Shown: in pieces, positions 1 through 7,406 of the stretch
Numbering within the stretch: the first letter of the stretch is position 1
How the letters are laid out: every line of letters begins with the position of its first letter
DNA from: Entamoeba invadens IP1
Taxonomy: Eukaryota; Evosea; Mastigamoebida; Endamoebidae
Reading direction: 5' to 3'
NCBI RefSeq assembly: GCF_000330505.1
Contig: NW_004440161.1
Location: 4,299 to 14,721 of the forward strand
Length of the DNA: 10,423 nt
Position numbers and translations under genes: made by a program
Notes under the pieces: model-generated
What the model was told of the DNA's origin: nothing
Seen by the model: only the letters and a program-made list of their open reading frames with translations
The model's database searches: none

Positions 1-1355
1 ACTTAGACGGTTGTGCAATTCTTTATGTTTCAAAATTCTTTTCTAAAATTGATGAATTAAAAACACTTGAAACCACATGTAAGAAGTTTTCAGACACAAT
101 TTCGAAATTACAGAATAACCCATTTCCTTTAAACAAAAAGACAGTAAAGTACTTTTCGAGTCTGACAACACTCAACATTTGGTCTGAAGAAGACGACTTT
201 TTTGGTCACAACATTTTCTCGAACAAAAAGTGTTCTCAAGAGGACGCGCATTCTTTTTTAAAGATAAACATCTGGTGCGACGTGTCTTACAGTTTCACTC
301 AAATGCACAAAGACTCCAACATTTCATTTAAGAACGTTATATTCACCAAAGATGATCTTGAGAAATATGGCACGGCAATACCGCCAAATGTCAAACGCCT
401 TGGCAAGCAGTGTTTTACAACACTGACAATTAATAAAGTTGACATCCCCAATTCCGTGTCTCGTATTGGCGATGGGTGTTTCTCGTTATGTTTATCATTA
501 AGTTCAGTGACGTTGCCATCCAATTTACTCACTCTTGGAAATTACACTTTTAATAATTGCAATTCCCTTGTCTCGCTGCAACTCCCAAAAAGTGTCTCAA
601 AAATTGGTGAAAGCTGTTTTCTGTATTGCAACAGTCTGACGTCCGTGACCCTGCCAGACGCGATTTCCGATATTCCAAATAATTGCTTTAATAATTGCGT
701 CAAACTCCAAACAATCGAATTTCCATCAAAAGTCCGCGGGATCGGGTTAAACTGCTACAACGAGTGTTATTCCCTTGAAAAAGTCCACATTCCAAATTGT
801 GAGTGTTTTATTGGCGATTTCGCGTTTTCGAATTGCTCCAAATTAGTCGAAATTTCCATTGAAGGAAGTGCGCAAAAAATCGGAGAAAGTTGTTTTGAAA
901 ATTGCGACTCTTTGGAGGTCATCAATTTGCCACAAAGTGTCTCGGTTTTTGGAGAGTCATGTTTTAATAAATGCGCCAATTTAATTAAAATTGTTTTACC
1001 AACAAGTCTGAAAGCACTTCCAAATTACTGTTTCAGGTTGTGTTCTAAAATTAAAGAAATACAAATCCCAAGTGGAGTGTCGAATATAGGCGATTATTGC
1101 TTTAGTGAGTGCGCAAAACTTGAAAATGTGTTAATACCAAAAAGTGTCAGTGATATTGGAGAAGGGTGCTGTTATCATTGTGAAAGTCTGAAAACACTTG
1201 AAATCCCTCGAAACGTGAAAATTATAAAGACCAAATGTTTCTCTGGGTGTACATCACTCGATATCACTGTGCCAAGTACTGTAACTTCAGTTGGTAAAAA
1301 CGCTTTTGAAAGTTGCAAGTCAATTACTGATAGAAGAAAAAAAGGGCACAAGTAA
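1..1355 (+). CDS. BspA-like leucine-rich repeat protein, 5' partial
   Basis: The frame is open from the window edge (first full codon at 3) to the TAA at 1353-1355, giving 450 visible codons. The GTG at 282 is only an internal valine codon. Residues 1-124 resemble the N-terminal region of Entamoeba BspA-like proteins (begins LDGCAILYVSKFF, later NPFPLNKKTVKYF), which usually starts within a few residues of the initiator, so little should be missing. Residues 126 to about 444 form 14 repeats of 23 residues with the Treponema/BspA-type pattern IPxSVxxIGxxCFxxCxxLxxV. The protein ends in a basic tail, RRKKGHK, with no membrane segment and no CaaX box. Known family members are expanded in Entamoeba and at least one is reported on the cell surface; a binding or surface role here is inference. 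No frame damage is seen. A TAATT-type polyadenylation motif follows near 1400. Confidence 0.93.
   Translation, partial: LDGCAILYVSKFFSKIDELKTLETTCKKFSDTISKLQNNPFPLNKKTVKYFSSLTTLNIWSEEDDFFGHNIFSNKKCSQEDAHSFLKINIWCDVSYSFTQMHKDSNISFKNVIFTKDDLEKYGTAIPPNVKRLGKQCFTTLTINKVDIPNSVSRIGDGCFSLCLSLSSVTLPSNLLTLGNYTFNNCNSLVSLQLPKSVSKIGESCFLYCNSLTSVTLPDAISDIPNNCFNNCVKLQTIEFPSKVRGIGLNCYNECYSLEKVHIPNCECFIGDFAFSNCSKLVEISIEGSAQKIGESCFENCDSLEVINLPQSVSVFGESCFNKCANLIKIVLPTSLKALPNYCFRLCSKIKEIQIPSGVSNIGDYCFSECAKLENVLIPKSVSDIGEGCCYHCESLKTLEIPRNVKIIKTKCFSGCTSLDITVPSTVTSVGKNAFESCKSITDRRKKGHK
378..1331 (+). repeat. 14 tandem BspA/TpLRR coding repeats (69-bp period)
   Basis: The protein repeats every 23 residues, with a conserved Ile/Leu-Pro at the start, Ile-Gly at positions 8-9 and Cys-Phe-x-x-Cys in the middle. 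The DNA copies have diverged strongly, so selection appears to hold the protein pattern. The thirteenth unit is one residue short (22) and the last loses its end to a basic tail. Confidence 0.9.
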
Positions 1356-2358
1356 GTTAGTAAGTTATTGCCAAATTTTGGGTTCGTTTGTATAGTTTAA
1401 TTAATAATAAATTATCTATAAAAGCAAATTAAGTTGTTTTATTAATTTATCTTAGTTGTTATTGTAAATAGTTTTATACTATTAAGCAATGTACAATACT
1501 ATCTTAATTGATTTTACTATAAACAATGATGCTGTTTAAAAAACGATAGTTAATCAATCGACTAACCATCGTTTTATCAAAGTTTAGTTCCACAAAACAA
1601 TATAAATATTAAACATATAATAAAAGTGTGTGTTTAATTTGATTAACTTTTAAAAAATTTAATAGTTGTGAATGTACAGACAGACGAATTTTTAGAAAAA
1701 TACAGGAGGCACCAAACTTCCGTTTTTTCCCACGAATAGAATGTTTTTCAAAAAGTGGTTGTGTTGAATTACATTCTGTTTTACAAAAATAATATAATAA
1801 AAAACTAAAAAAATGGTAAAAACTTGGAAAATCAAAAAAATTATTTTAAATATAAAATGTGTTACTTATATTATTTTGATCATCAAAATCAAGGAATTTA
1901 TTATATATCAATATAATTATTTTGAAGAATATTTCATAACACTCATTTATCACATAAATTAAATTAACATGTTGTTTTTTTATTATTGTCATACTAAAAC
2001 TACATAATCAAACCATTGTACAAACCTAACCATTTTCGTTTTTAAGAATATATAACTCTTTTATATATAATGTAGATTTGCAATTGTATTTATTTATATT
2101 TTAAAGTTTAAATTTAAACTTAATTATTTAATGTAAAAACATGTTCATTAGATACATTCTTCTGTATTTATTTCTATATATTTAAAACAGTTTCCTTAAT
2201 AATAGTTTACACGATATTTGAATATGAGCTAAATTTTAATTTACGCTCAGGGTTATGTAATGTTTAACAAAAGAGGATATAATTTTTGTTATTTTGGATA
2301 TTTCTAAATAATTATGTTGTTTTAAAACATAATATTATATAAATTGTTATAAAATACA
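1356..2358. other. AT-rich spacer, no gene recognised
   Basis: This kilobase separates the LRR gene from the piggyBac element and has no long open frame. It contains one clear hairpin (1540-1575), a smaller imperfect one near 2226-2248, and a patch of higher GC at about 1661-1770. That patch shows only short open stretches on both strands and could be a worn gene fragment, but nothing in it is recognisable. Confidence 0.6.
1540..1575. repeat. Hairpin downstream of the LRR gene
   Basis: The arms 1540-1552 (AAAACGATAGTTA) and 1563-1575 (TAACCATCGTTTT) pair at 12 of 13 positions around a 10-base loop. The CG-containing stem stands out from the surrounding A/T runs. It lies about 185 bases after the LRR stop codon. 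A function in RNA 3'-end formation is possible but not shown; it could equally be transposon debris. Confidence 0.5.
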
Positions 2359-2431
2359 TTAACCTTAGCAAGTCAACTGAATCAACTTTTTTTGTGGGAA
2401 GGTGAAATCTGGATAAAATTTATCTAGATCG
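2359..2431 (+). repeat. piggyBac left end: TTAA, terminal repeat, spacer, internal inverted repeat
   Basis: This end holds TTAA (2359-2362), a terminal repeat beginning at 2363, a spacer, and the internal repeat at 2399-2431. It is the transposase 3' side and carries the longer spacer. Confidence 0.8.
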
Positions 2432-2475
2432 ATTATATTTTTAGAACAATTAAAAACAAATTCAAAAACATAATA

Positions 2476-4303
2476 TCATTTAGTTTTCATACAATTGAAA
2501 CAGTTTCTACAAACCCAATTTCCACACTTACCACATGTCCAAATTGGTATTTTTTTGCTGCAAACGTGACACACAAAAGATGTTTTTACAGAAATACCTT
2601 TAGCTTTACATGTTTTACACCACCCAGACTGTTTTTTGCCAGAACTTGTCAAATACAAAATCTTTGGAGGTCCGGGGAGTTGAATATCGAATCCAATTTG
2701 TCTTAGTTTGGTTTCCCTTTCCATTGTCATTTTTTTCTCTGTTTTTAAGTCTTCGACATATGGGCTGGCCATTTGAAAACACAGGTTGTTGATGAAATTT
2801 CGTTTATCTGCATCTTGGTGTTTTATTTTCCACCTTCTCGAAGTCCTTTTTGTTGTATGAGATGAACAGATTTTATCAACCATATCTACCCCCCTTTCAT
2901 TTTGTTATACTCAAATATCGTTTGTGGAATTCTCGTATTTATATCAATTGTAGTTTTCTGATTTTTTGTTGTTACAAGACAAATTCTTTGTTTACTTTCC
3001 TTTTCTTTGAAACCCAACATGAACCATTTTAAATTTGAATGACGAAAAAGAACACATCGGTCTTCCAAATTTTCCTGAATCTTTTTGCAAATTTTGAAAC
3101 GTATTTGCCGAACCGTCCCAATAAAATAAACTTTATGTTTCATCAATTCTTAAGTAAATCACACGTTCCGAAAAAGTTATCACAACACAAAACTCTGTTT
3201 TCCCCAAATAAATGTTCCATCAAGCTTAGAACTGTTATTGAAATTGGAGTACTTTTACCCTTTTCTTTTTTTGGCTTTTTTTCGAAACTGTTCAATTCAA
3301 TAATGGTTGGTCTTTTTGATGGGCCGTAAAAAACTGGAATAGTTGTAGTTAATTTTGGTGTCACTTTTTGTGAGAATTCTGAACCACAATACAATTTAAG
3401 TTTTGAAACATAAGTTGTGTAACAATCCACAACAGCGTATGTTTTTATACCATAACGATCTGGTTTTGCAGGCATATAAACTTTAAATGGACATCTTCCA
3501 TAAAATGGACACATCATTTCATCAATAACCACATTCTTCCCAACAATCATAGATGTTTGAAAGTTGAAATTTATTAAATCAAACAGTTCATTGATGGCAA
3601 CATCCTTTCTTTTTGTTTTAATTTTTCGTTCTTCTCTTGTTATTTTATCATCAAAATGAATGTTTTGAAATAATAGCTTTAGTCGGTATTCACAAAACAA
3701 TGCACGATAAAATGGAGATGCCTCTGTAGTATACAATTCGTGTATTGGTTTCTTGACATCACCGTTGATCCCCTCCTTTATCGCAACAGAAAGAAAAGCA
3801 TTCATTTCGTTTTGTGTGGCATTTTTCCAGGATCGCAAAAATTTGAAAGATGCATATTTGTTGGTATTATTAGTAATAATTTGAAGACAATTAGCATCAA
3901 ACAAAGTGTTAAAAGAATCAATTTCTCTTTCTATATTATCATTTTTTGGTTTGGCGGATTTGTCATGAAAGAAACAACTCTCTCCAATATCAACATCCTG
4001 AAAAGGTAATTCCTGCCAACATTTCAAACAATTTGGGTCATTACACGAATGGGGAACTAATGTATTTCTTACTTGTTGTTCTTGTGTTTGTTGATTATAA
4101 TCTTGTAATAGAGTGTTTTGTGTGTTATACACTTTCAGTTGTTGTTCTTGTTGAAGTTGAGTCATGAGAATTTGATTTAAATATTCAGTACTTTCATAAT
4201 TTAAGTGGTCTTCACTATTATCGTCACTATAAATTGCATCTTCAGAGCAGCTGTCATACTCGTCAATGTCATTTTCGTTTGGCAAAAAAAATTGGCTCGT
4301 CAT
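2476..4303 (-). pseudogene. piggyBac transposase (DDE_Tnp_1_7 type) with two frameshifts
   Basis: The coding sequence starts at ATG 4303-4301 and runs in three frames to TGA 2478-2476, about 608 residues in all. Frame one (386 residues) has an acidic, Gln-rich N-terminus and the first catalytic Asp in IDEMMCPFYGRCPFKVY (Asp261, codon 3523-3521). The second is in CCDNFF (Asp375, codon 3181-3179). One base appears lost near 3146, and frame two continues with LMKHKVYFIGTVR. A second loss in a six-G run (2889-2894) puts a TAG inside the GGVDMVDK motif, whose Asp codon (2886-2884) is the third catalytic residue. Frame three ends in a cysteine-rich zinc-binding domain with four CxxC pairs. All catalytic Asp codons survive. 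The family excises and inserts DNA at TTAA. The breaks may be decay or sequencing errors. Confidence 0.88.
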
Positions 4304-4330
4304 TTTTATTTAAAGTTCTATATAGTTCAA
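4304..4330 (-). promoter_or_regulatory. Possible Entamoeba-type core promoter of the piggyBac transposase
   Basis: Just upstream of the ATG, the minus strand reads two GAACT boxes (4318-4314 and 4328-4324) and a TTTAAATA stretch (4314-4307). These resemble the GAAC and TATA-like elements described for Entamoeba core promoters, and the very short leader fits the genus. In such AT-rich DNA, TATA-like strings arise easily, so the paired GAACT boxes carry most of the weight. Confidence 0.35.
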
Positions 4331-4368
4331 AACGTAAAAATAGAAAAAGTGACTTATTTTTAAAAAAA

Positions 4369-4411
4369 CGAACTTGATATTTTTTATCCAGTTTTCACTT
4401 TGTAAGGTTAA
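4369..4411 (-). repeat. piggyBac right end: terminal and internal inverted repeat, TTAA
   Basis: Read on the minus strand from 4411, this end gives TTAA, CCTTAC, then the 33-bp repeat almost at once (4401 down to 4369). This is the transposase 5' side and has essentially no spacer. Confidence 0.8.
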
Positions 4412-5059
4412 ATTGTTTTTGTGAATTAATATAACAATTTAAACAATCTGTTACAATTTAACTATTATTAATATTGTCAATGTTTATAATAAAATAATAA
4501 TATTTTGAACATTTTGAATTATTTAGAGAACGGCAATTTCATTGTAAACAATAAAATATTTGCAAAACCAAGTAATCTAAATTATAAGAAGTCTTTAATA
4601 CGTTTGAATTTGAAAATTGGTTTTAAATTTAAATGATGTGTAAATCTAAATTTATGTAATAATAAATTTGTTGTTACATCAACCAATTGTCAGTATACAT
4701 ACTAAAATAATATTAGTACATTTCAATTTAAAATTATTTGATATGTAATATGTCAGTTATTTTTTAAAATATATCTATATAATAAATAAACGTAAAATTC
4801 TTTTTATAAACTCATTTATTTATTGTTTCAATTTTGATTTTACATGAAAAATAAAAATAATGTAAAAAAAACATATTAAAATTTTTTGTTGATAAATTGA
4901 TCAATAAATTACAAATGTTGTGTAAATTAAATTAATTTCAAAATCAACATCAAAACTTTAAATCACCCAATTGTTTATTAAATATATATTTATTTAATTA
5001 CTCAATTAAAAACATTTTTATTTAAATATACTTTTTCATTTAAAATAAATGTTTTGTTA
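4412..5059. other. AT-rich spacer, no gene recognised
   Basis: The stretch between the piggyBac right end and the mariner relic consists of A/T runs with stop codons in all frames. No terminal repeats, hairpins with GC-rich stems or coding-like islands were seen. Confidence 0.6.
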
Positions 5060-5288
5060 AAAACTTATTTCACAAAAATAGACATTTTATATTAATATAT
5101 TATGTTTTCTAGATATTAATATATTTTGTACAATCTATACATGTTTTATTTATCATAATTTTCCTTTATTTTTAATTTTTTGATTTTAAATTTTATTTTC
5201 TCATTTCAATTTTCTTATTTTAAAAAGATGAAATATTTTAATTTAAAAAACATGAAAAAAAACAATTGATACCCAAATTTATTTAACA

Positions 5289-5297
5289 ATCACAATT
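5289..5297. repeat. 9-bp target-site duplication, left copy
   Basis: ATCACAATT is repeated exactly at 5731-5739, on the far side of the 433-bp element. Confidence 0.82.
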
Positions 5298-5730
5298 GGG
5301 ACCTACATTGACCACCACCACCTCTTAAAATAGAATTATTTTTTTCTATTTCGAATCATATTCAAATTAAAATTATAGTAAATAGGAAAATGGATAATAT
5401 TAGGTCTGTTTCCCGAATTCAAAAAATGCCTAAAAATCACCTCGAGTCAGTGGAAACCGAGAAAGACGGAGCATTGAAAAGAAGGCTCATAAAGACGCAC
5501 TCAAACAGTCTGTTTGTGCACCGTTTCACCCACTTTCCAAGTCCTCCCTTGGCACGGATCCCCCCTGACCCCCCCGCAAGCGGGGGGGAACCACATCCGC
5601 GTCCACACAGTACGGACAAGGAAAGTGGGTGACATGGGGACGCACAAACAGTGGCTGAAAAGTGGACTTCCTTCAAAAAACACTCGCGGCAAATGTTTTT
5701 TTTGTAAAGGTGGTGGTCAATGTAGGTCCC
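5298..5730. mobile_element. Non-autonomous, MULE-like element, 433 bp, with 22-bp inverted repeats
   Basis: The ends are perfect 22-bp inverted repeats starting GGGACCTACATTGACCACC (5298-5319 and 5709-5730). A perfect 9-bp direct repeat, ATCACAATT, flanks it at 5289-5297 and 5731-5739. The related locus at 7385-7847 carries one version of this sequence (ATGACGAATT) and no insert, as expected of an empty site. The element has no transposase. Nine-base duplications fit Mutator-like elements, which are known in Entamoeba, but a Merlin-type origin (8-9 bp) is not excluded. Its inner part (about 5430-5660) is far richer in GC than anything else in the window and folds back on itself. An 80-codon frame at 5390-5632 runs through the foldback and is unlikely to be a real protein. 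Confidence 0.85.
5510..5651. repeat. GC-rich nested foldback inside the 433-bp element
   Basis: Three nested inverted repeats share one centre. The outer arms are CTGTTTGTGC (5510-5519) and its complement (5642-5651). The middle arms (5526-5544 and 5614-5632) pair at 17 of 19 positions. The inner stem is a perfect 9 bp (5569-5577 and 5580-5588), seven C-G pairs plus GC, with a two-base AA loop. Bases 5521-5640 are about 63% G+C, in a region otherwise mostly below 20%. This would form a very stable hairpin as RNA or a cruciform as DNA. No known RNA family is recognised. Confidence 0.82.
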
Positions 5731-5739
5731 ATCACAATT
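5731..5739. repeat. 9-bp target-site duplication, right copy
   Basis: ATCACAATT is identical to 5289-5297. The paralogous uninserted locus has one similar copy at about 7638-7647. Confidence 0.82.
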
Positions 5740-5944
5740 AAATCAATATCATAACATTTAACAAAACGATTAAAAAAGATTTTTTTTACAATTTGTTAAA
5801 TTAAACAATAACAACAAAAAAACAAGACTTAATTATAATAATATTATTAAATAAAACCAAAAAGTGAATTGAATTATATTGAAACCACATGAAATTAATC
5901 AAAACATAGTCAGTAACAAAACGATTTTAATTTTTGTTGTGTAG

Positions 5945-6378
5945 CAGAGTTAGACAATTTTTTTTTGTTTGGCAAAAAATAAATTATAGGGAGGGAAATA
6001 CGTGGCCAGGTCGTACAGAAACTATTAAGAATTGTTTTTTTAACTTTAAATTTACTACTAATATCATCACATTCTAAAAATATGTAATTAAATGTATTAA
6101 CTTATAATAGTTGTTTTATTAATTGATAATAAATTATTTTGAAAAACAACAAACTATAAATAAACAATATTTTATAGTACTGGTATTTTGGAGGTAAATC
6201 GTTAATGTAAAAAAGAAAAACACTATTTTTAATATAATAATCGTAAACCCGATTTTTATTTAAAATTAAAAAAGATACGAATGCATTATAAATAGCCAAA
6301 TAAGTTAAAGAAATGATTTTCGAAATGTTTCAACAATCAAAATAACATTGCGTTTATAAAAATAGAATTGCTTTACAC
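5945..6378. other. AT-rich spacer, no gene recognised
   Basis: This stretch follows the point where the mariner relic stops matching. It is almost all A/T, apart from a short G-rich patch at about 5988-6022 that could be a transposon end or gene scrap. I found no partner repeat for that patch. Confidence 0.5.
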
Positions 6379-6879
6379 TTAATTAGCTTTTCTCGATACG
6401 TGTTCAAACAGCACTACGTTGATTTTCAAGGCAGTATTGGAGCTTTTGTTACACATGATCTTTTTCTTATCTATGTTGTCTGTATTTCCGCGCGTTAAAA
6501 CATGTATAAAGAAAATATGCTTGTGACCTATGCACACGTTTGACATCTCTGATTTCCTACAACTTACGTTCTACAACTTCGAATCCAGATTTATTAATAT
6601 CGCTCATATTGTGACACTTTTGTTGCTTATTGTTTCACCATTGTTGTTGTGATAACTCCAAAGTTGTTGAGCAAGTACCTTTAAAGCAGACTTGTGCACC
6701 GACACTTTTTTGTTTGTGAATAGAGTTTACAACAAAATTAAACTATATGTAAATCAATTTTTACTATATTATTTCTCTATTTTTTTCAGTTATTTGAGTA
6801 TGAAAATCGACCATTTATTTTTGAATTGTGAACTTTTTCTTGTAAAGTACGTGGCAAAGACAGGCAGCCTCAAAAACAA
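6379..6879 (-). pseudogene. Unidentified host gene remnant with nonsense codons
   Basis: G+C rises to about 35-38% here against 10-20% around it. On the minus strand a single frame reads as protein-like from 6726 to the TAA at 6381-6379. It is interrupted only by TGA at 6606-6604 and TAG at 6573-6571. Its parts include VHKSALKVLAQQLWSYHNNN, then HIFFIHVLTRGNTDN and, near the end, NTALKINVVLFEHVSRKAN. Upstream, the same frame is again coding-like at about 6879-6793 (includes FATYFTRKSSQFKNKW). An AT-rich gap with several stops (about 6730-6792) separates the two parts and may be an intron or decay. I do not recognise the family. The last 55 codons (ATG 6543 to the stop) form a clean small open frame, but the longer in-frame context favours a decayed gene. 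Confidence 0.45.
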
Positions 6880-7201
6880 CCAATTAATTCAATAATTTTT
6901 TATTTTTTCATGTAACAATTTTATTAATTATTGTTTGAACAAAAATATAACATATTATCAATCAACAAAAAACGGGAAATTTGAAAATAAGATATTATTG
7001 TGGTCAATAAGCAACAATAAATGAATTTTAAAAAAGATCTTTTATTCAAAGACAAACTATAATATATTTCAAATTATCAATATTCTAAATTTTTAATAAA
7101 AAAATAGTTTTAAATAACTATTTTTTATTATTTTTTATTAATAAACAAAAACAAATTTAATTTGTTTTTTTGATAAAATAAATTATATTCTATTAAATAA
7201 A
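6880..7201. other. AT-rich spacer with two adjacent A/T hairpins
   Basis: No coding-like sequence is seen. Two neighbouring perfect hairpins lie at 7099-7126 (11-bp stem, AAAAAATAGTT) and 7147-7169 (10-bp stem, AAAAACAAAT, three-base loop). Such stems are expected fairly often in this base composition, although two in a row is mildly notable. Confidence 0.45.
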
Positions 7202-7381
7202 TTACTTCAAAATGTATTTCAGTGTAGATTTGGTTATTTTGTCTTCTAAGCTTCGGTCTGTTGAATGTAATAAGTGTGAAAGCTCAAAGTGTGCATGCAA
7301 ATTTTTATTTTTTTCACCAGTTTTGTATGATATAACCAATGTTGATGTATACAGTCTTGGTAAAAAAGTAATAACTACTAA
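7202..7381 (-). pseudogene. 3' part of a host gene, cut by the mariner insertion (tentative)
   Basis: On the minus strand the frame is open from 7381 to the TAA at 7204-7202 (59 codons) and is strongly protein-like; it includes RLYTSTLVISYKTGEKNK and later HSTDRSLEDKITKSTLKYIL. It has no start codon of its own. Its upstream end falls exactly at the TA target site of the mariner element (7383-7384). Coding-like minus-strand sequence reappears just beyond the element's other end (10012-10408), so the two may be parts of one gene. G+C is about 25-32%, above the neighbouring spacer. A 57-codon plus-strand frame (ATG 7212 to TAA 7385) overlaps it but is less convincing. I do not recognise the family. 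Confidence 0.4.
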
Positions 7382-7384
7382 TTA

Positions 7385-7406
7385 AACTTGGGCCACAAAG
7401 TTCGAC
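7385..7406 (+). repeat. mariner left terminal inverted repeat
   Basis: AACTTGGGCCACAAAGTTCG follows TA at 7383-7384 and matches 9988-10009 on the opposite strand at 18 of 22 bases. Confidence 0.7.

Larger units (their letters stand above)
2363..4407 (-). mobile_element. piggyBac-type DNA transposon, 2,045 bp
   Basis: The element is bounded by TTAA at 2359-2362 and 4408-4411, the target site used by piggyBac transposases. Reading inward, the ends begin CCTTAGCAAGTCAA (left) and CCTTACAAAGTGAA (right), matching at 11 of 14 positions. A 33-bp internal inverted repeat matches at 27 of 33: 2399-2431 on the left and 4369-4401 on the right. It starts 36 bases inside the left end but only 6 bases inside the right end. 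A broken piggyBac transposase fills the interior on the minus strand, so the right end is the promoter end. Ends, target site and transposase family agree, so the boundaries are well supported. Present-day mobility is doubtful because the reading frame is broken. Confidence 0.88.
5060..5944 (+). repeat. Relic of a mariner left end, split by a smaller transposon
   Basis: Outside the inserted 433-bp element, this DNA aligns along its length with 7385-7847, the left end of the intact-looking mariner element. Shared landmarks, in order, are CACAAA...GACA...TTATA (5071 / 7394), GATATTAATATATTTTGT, ATACCCAAATT, ACATTTAACAAAA, CACATGAAATTAAT and TTTTTGTTGTGTAG (ending near 5944 / 7847). It is diverged, with many small indels. 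The TA next to its start (5058-5059) and a degraded terminal repeat match the other copy. After 5944 the two copies diverge. No transposase and no convincing right end were found, so it is a truncated or internally deleted copy. Confidence 0.72.

Noticed and set aside
282..1355. A gene starting at GTG 282
   Set aside because: The same frame is open back to base 3 and encodes the known N-terminal region of the family. GTG is not a normal start in this organism.
2610..4167. Plus-strand frames over the piggyBac transposase
   Set aside because: They are antisense shadows of the transposase and have no recognisable motifs.
5390..5632. An 80-codon plus-strand protein inside the 433-bp element, and overlapping minus-strand frames
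   Set aside because: The Pro/Gly-rich part is just the translation of the GC-rich foldback. All nearby frames stay open because GC-rich DNA has few stop codons.
1427..6140. Shared AGTTGTTTTATTAATT at about 1431 and 6109 as ends of one large element
   Set aside because: The match is short, A/T-only and in direct orientation, does not extend, and lacks target-site structure.
6692..6895. A plus-strand gene with a possible intron (GTTTGT at 6712, TTTTTTCAG ending at 6789)
   Set aside because: The donor fits the Entamoeba consensus, but the upstream plus frame is poor and the minus strand has a longer coherent frame.
7212..7385. A 57-codon plus-strand protein with CxxC pairs
   Set aside because: The opposite strand is also open and gives a more protein-like sequence that stops at the insertion point. 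The plus frame ends at a TAA formed by the TA site and the element's first base. Kept only as an alternative.
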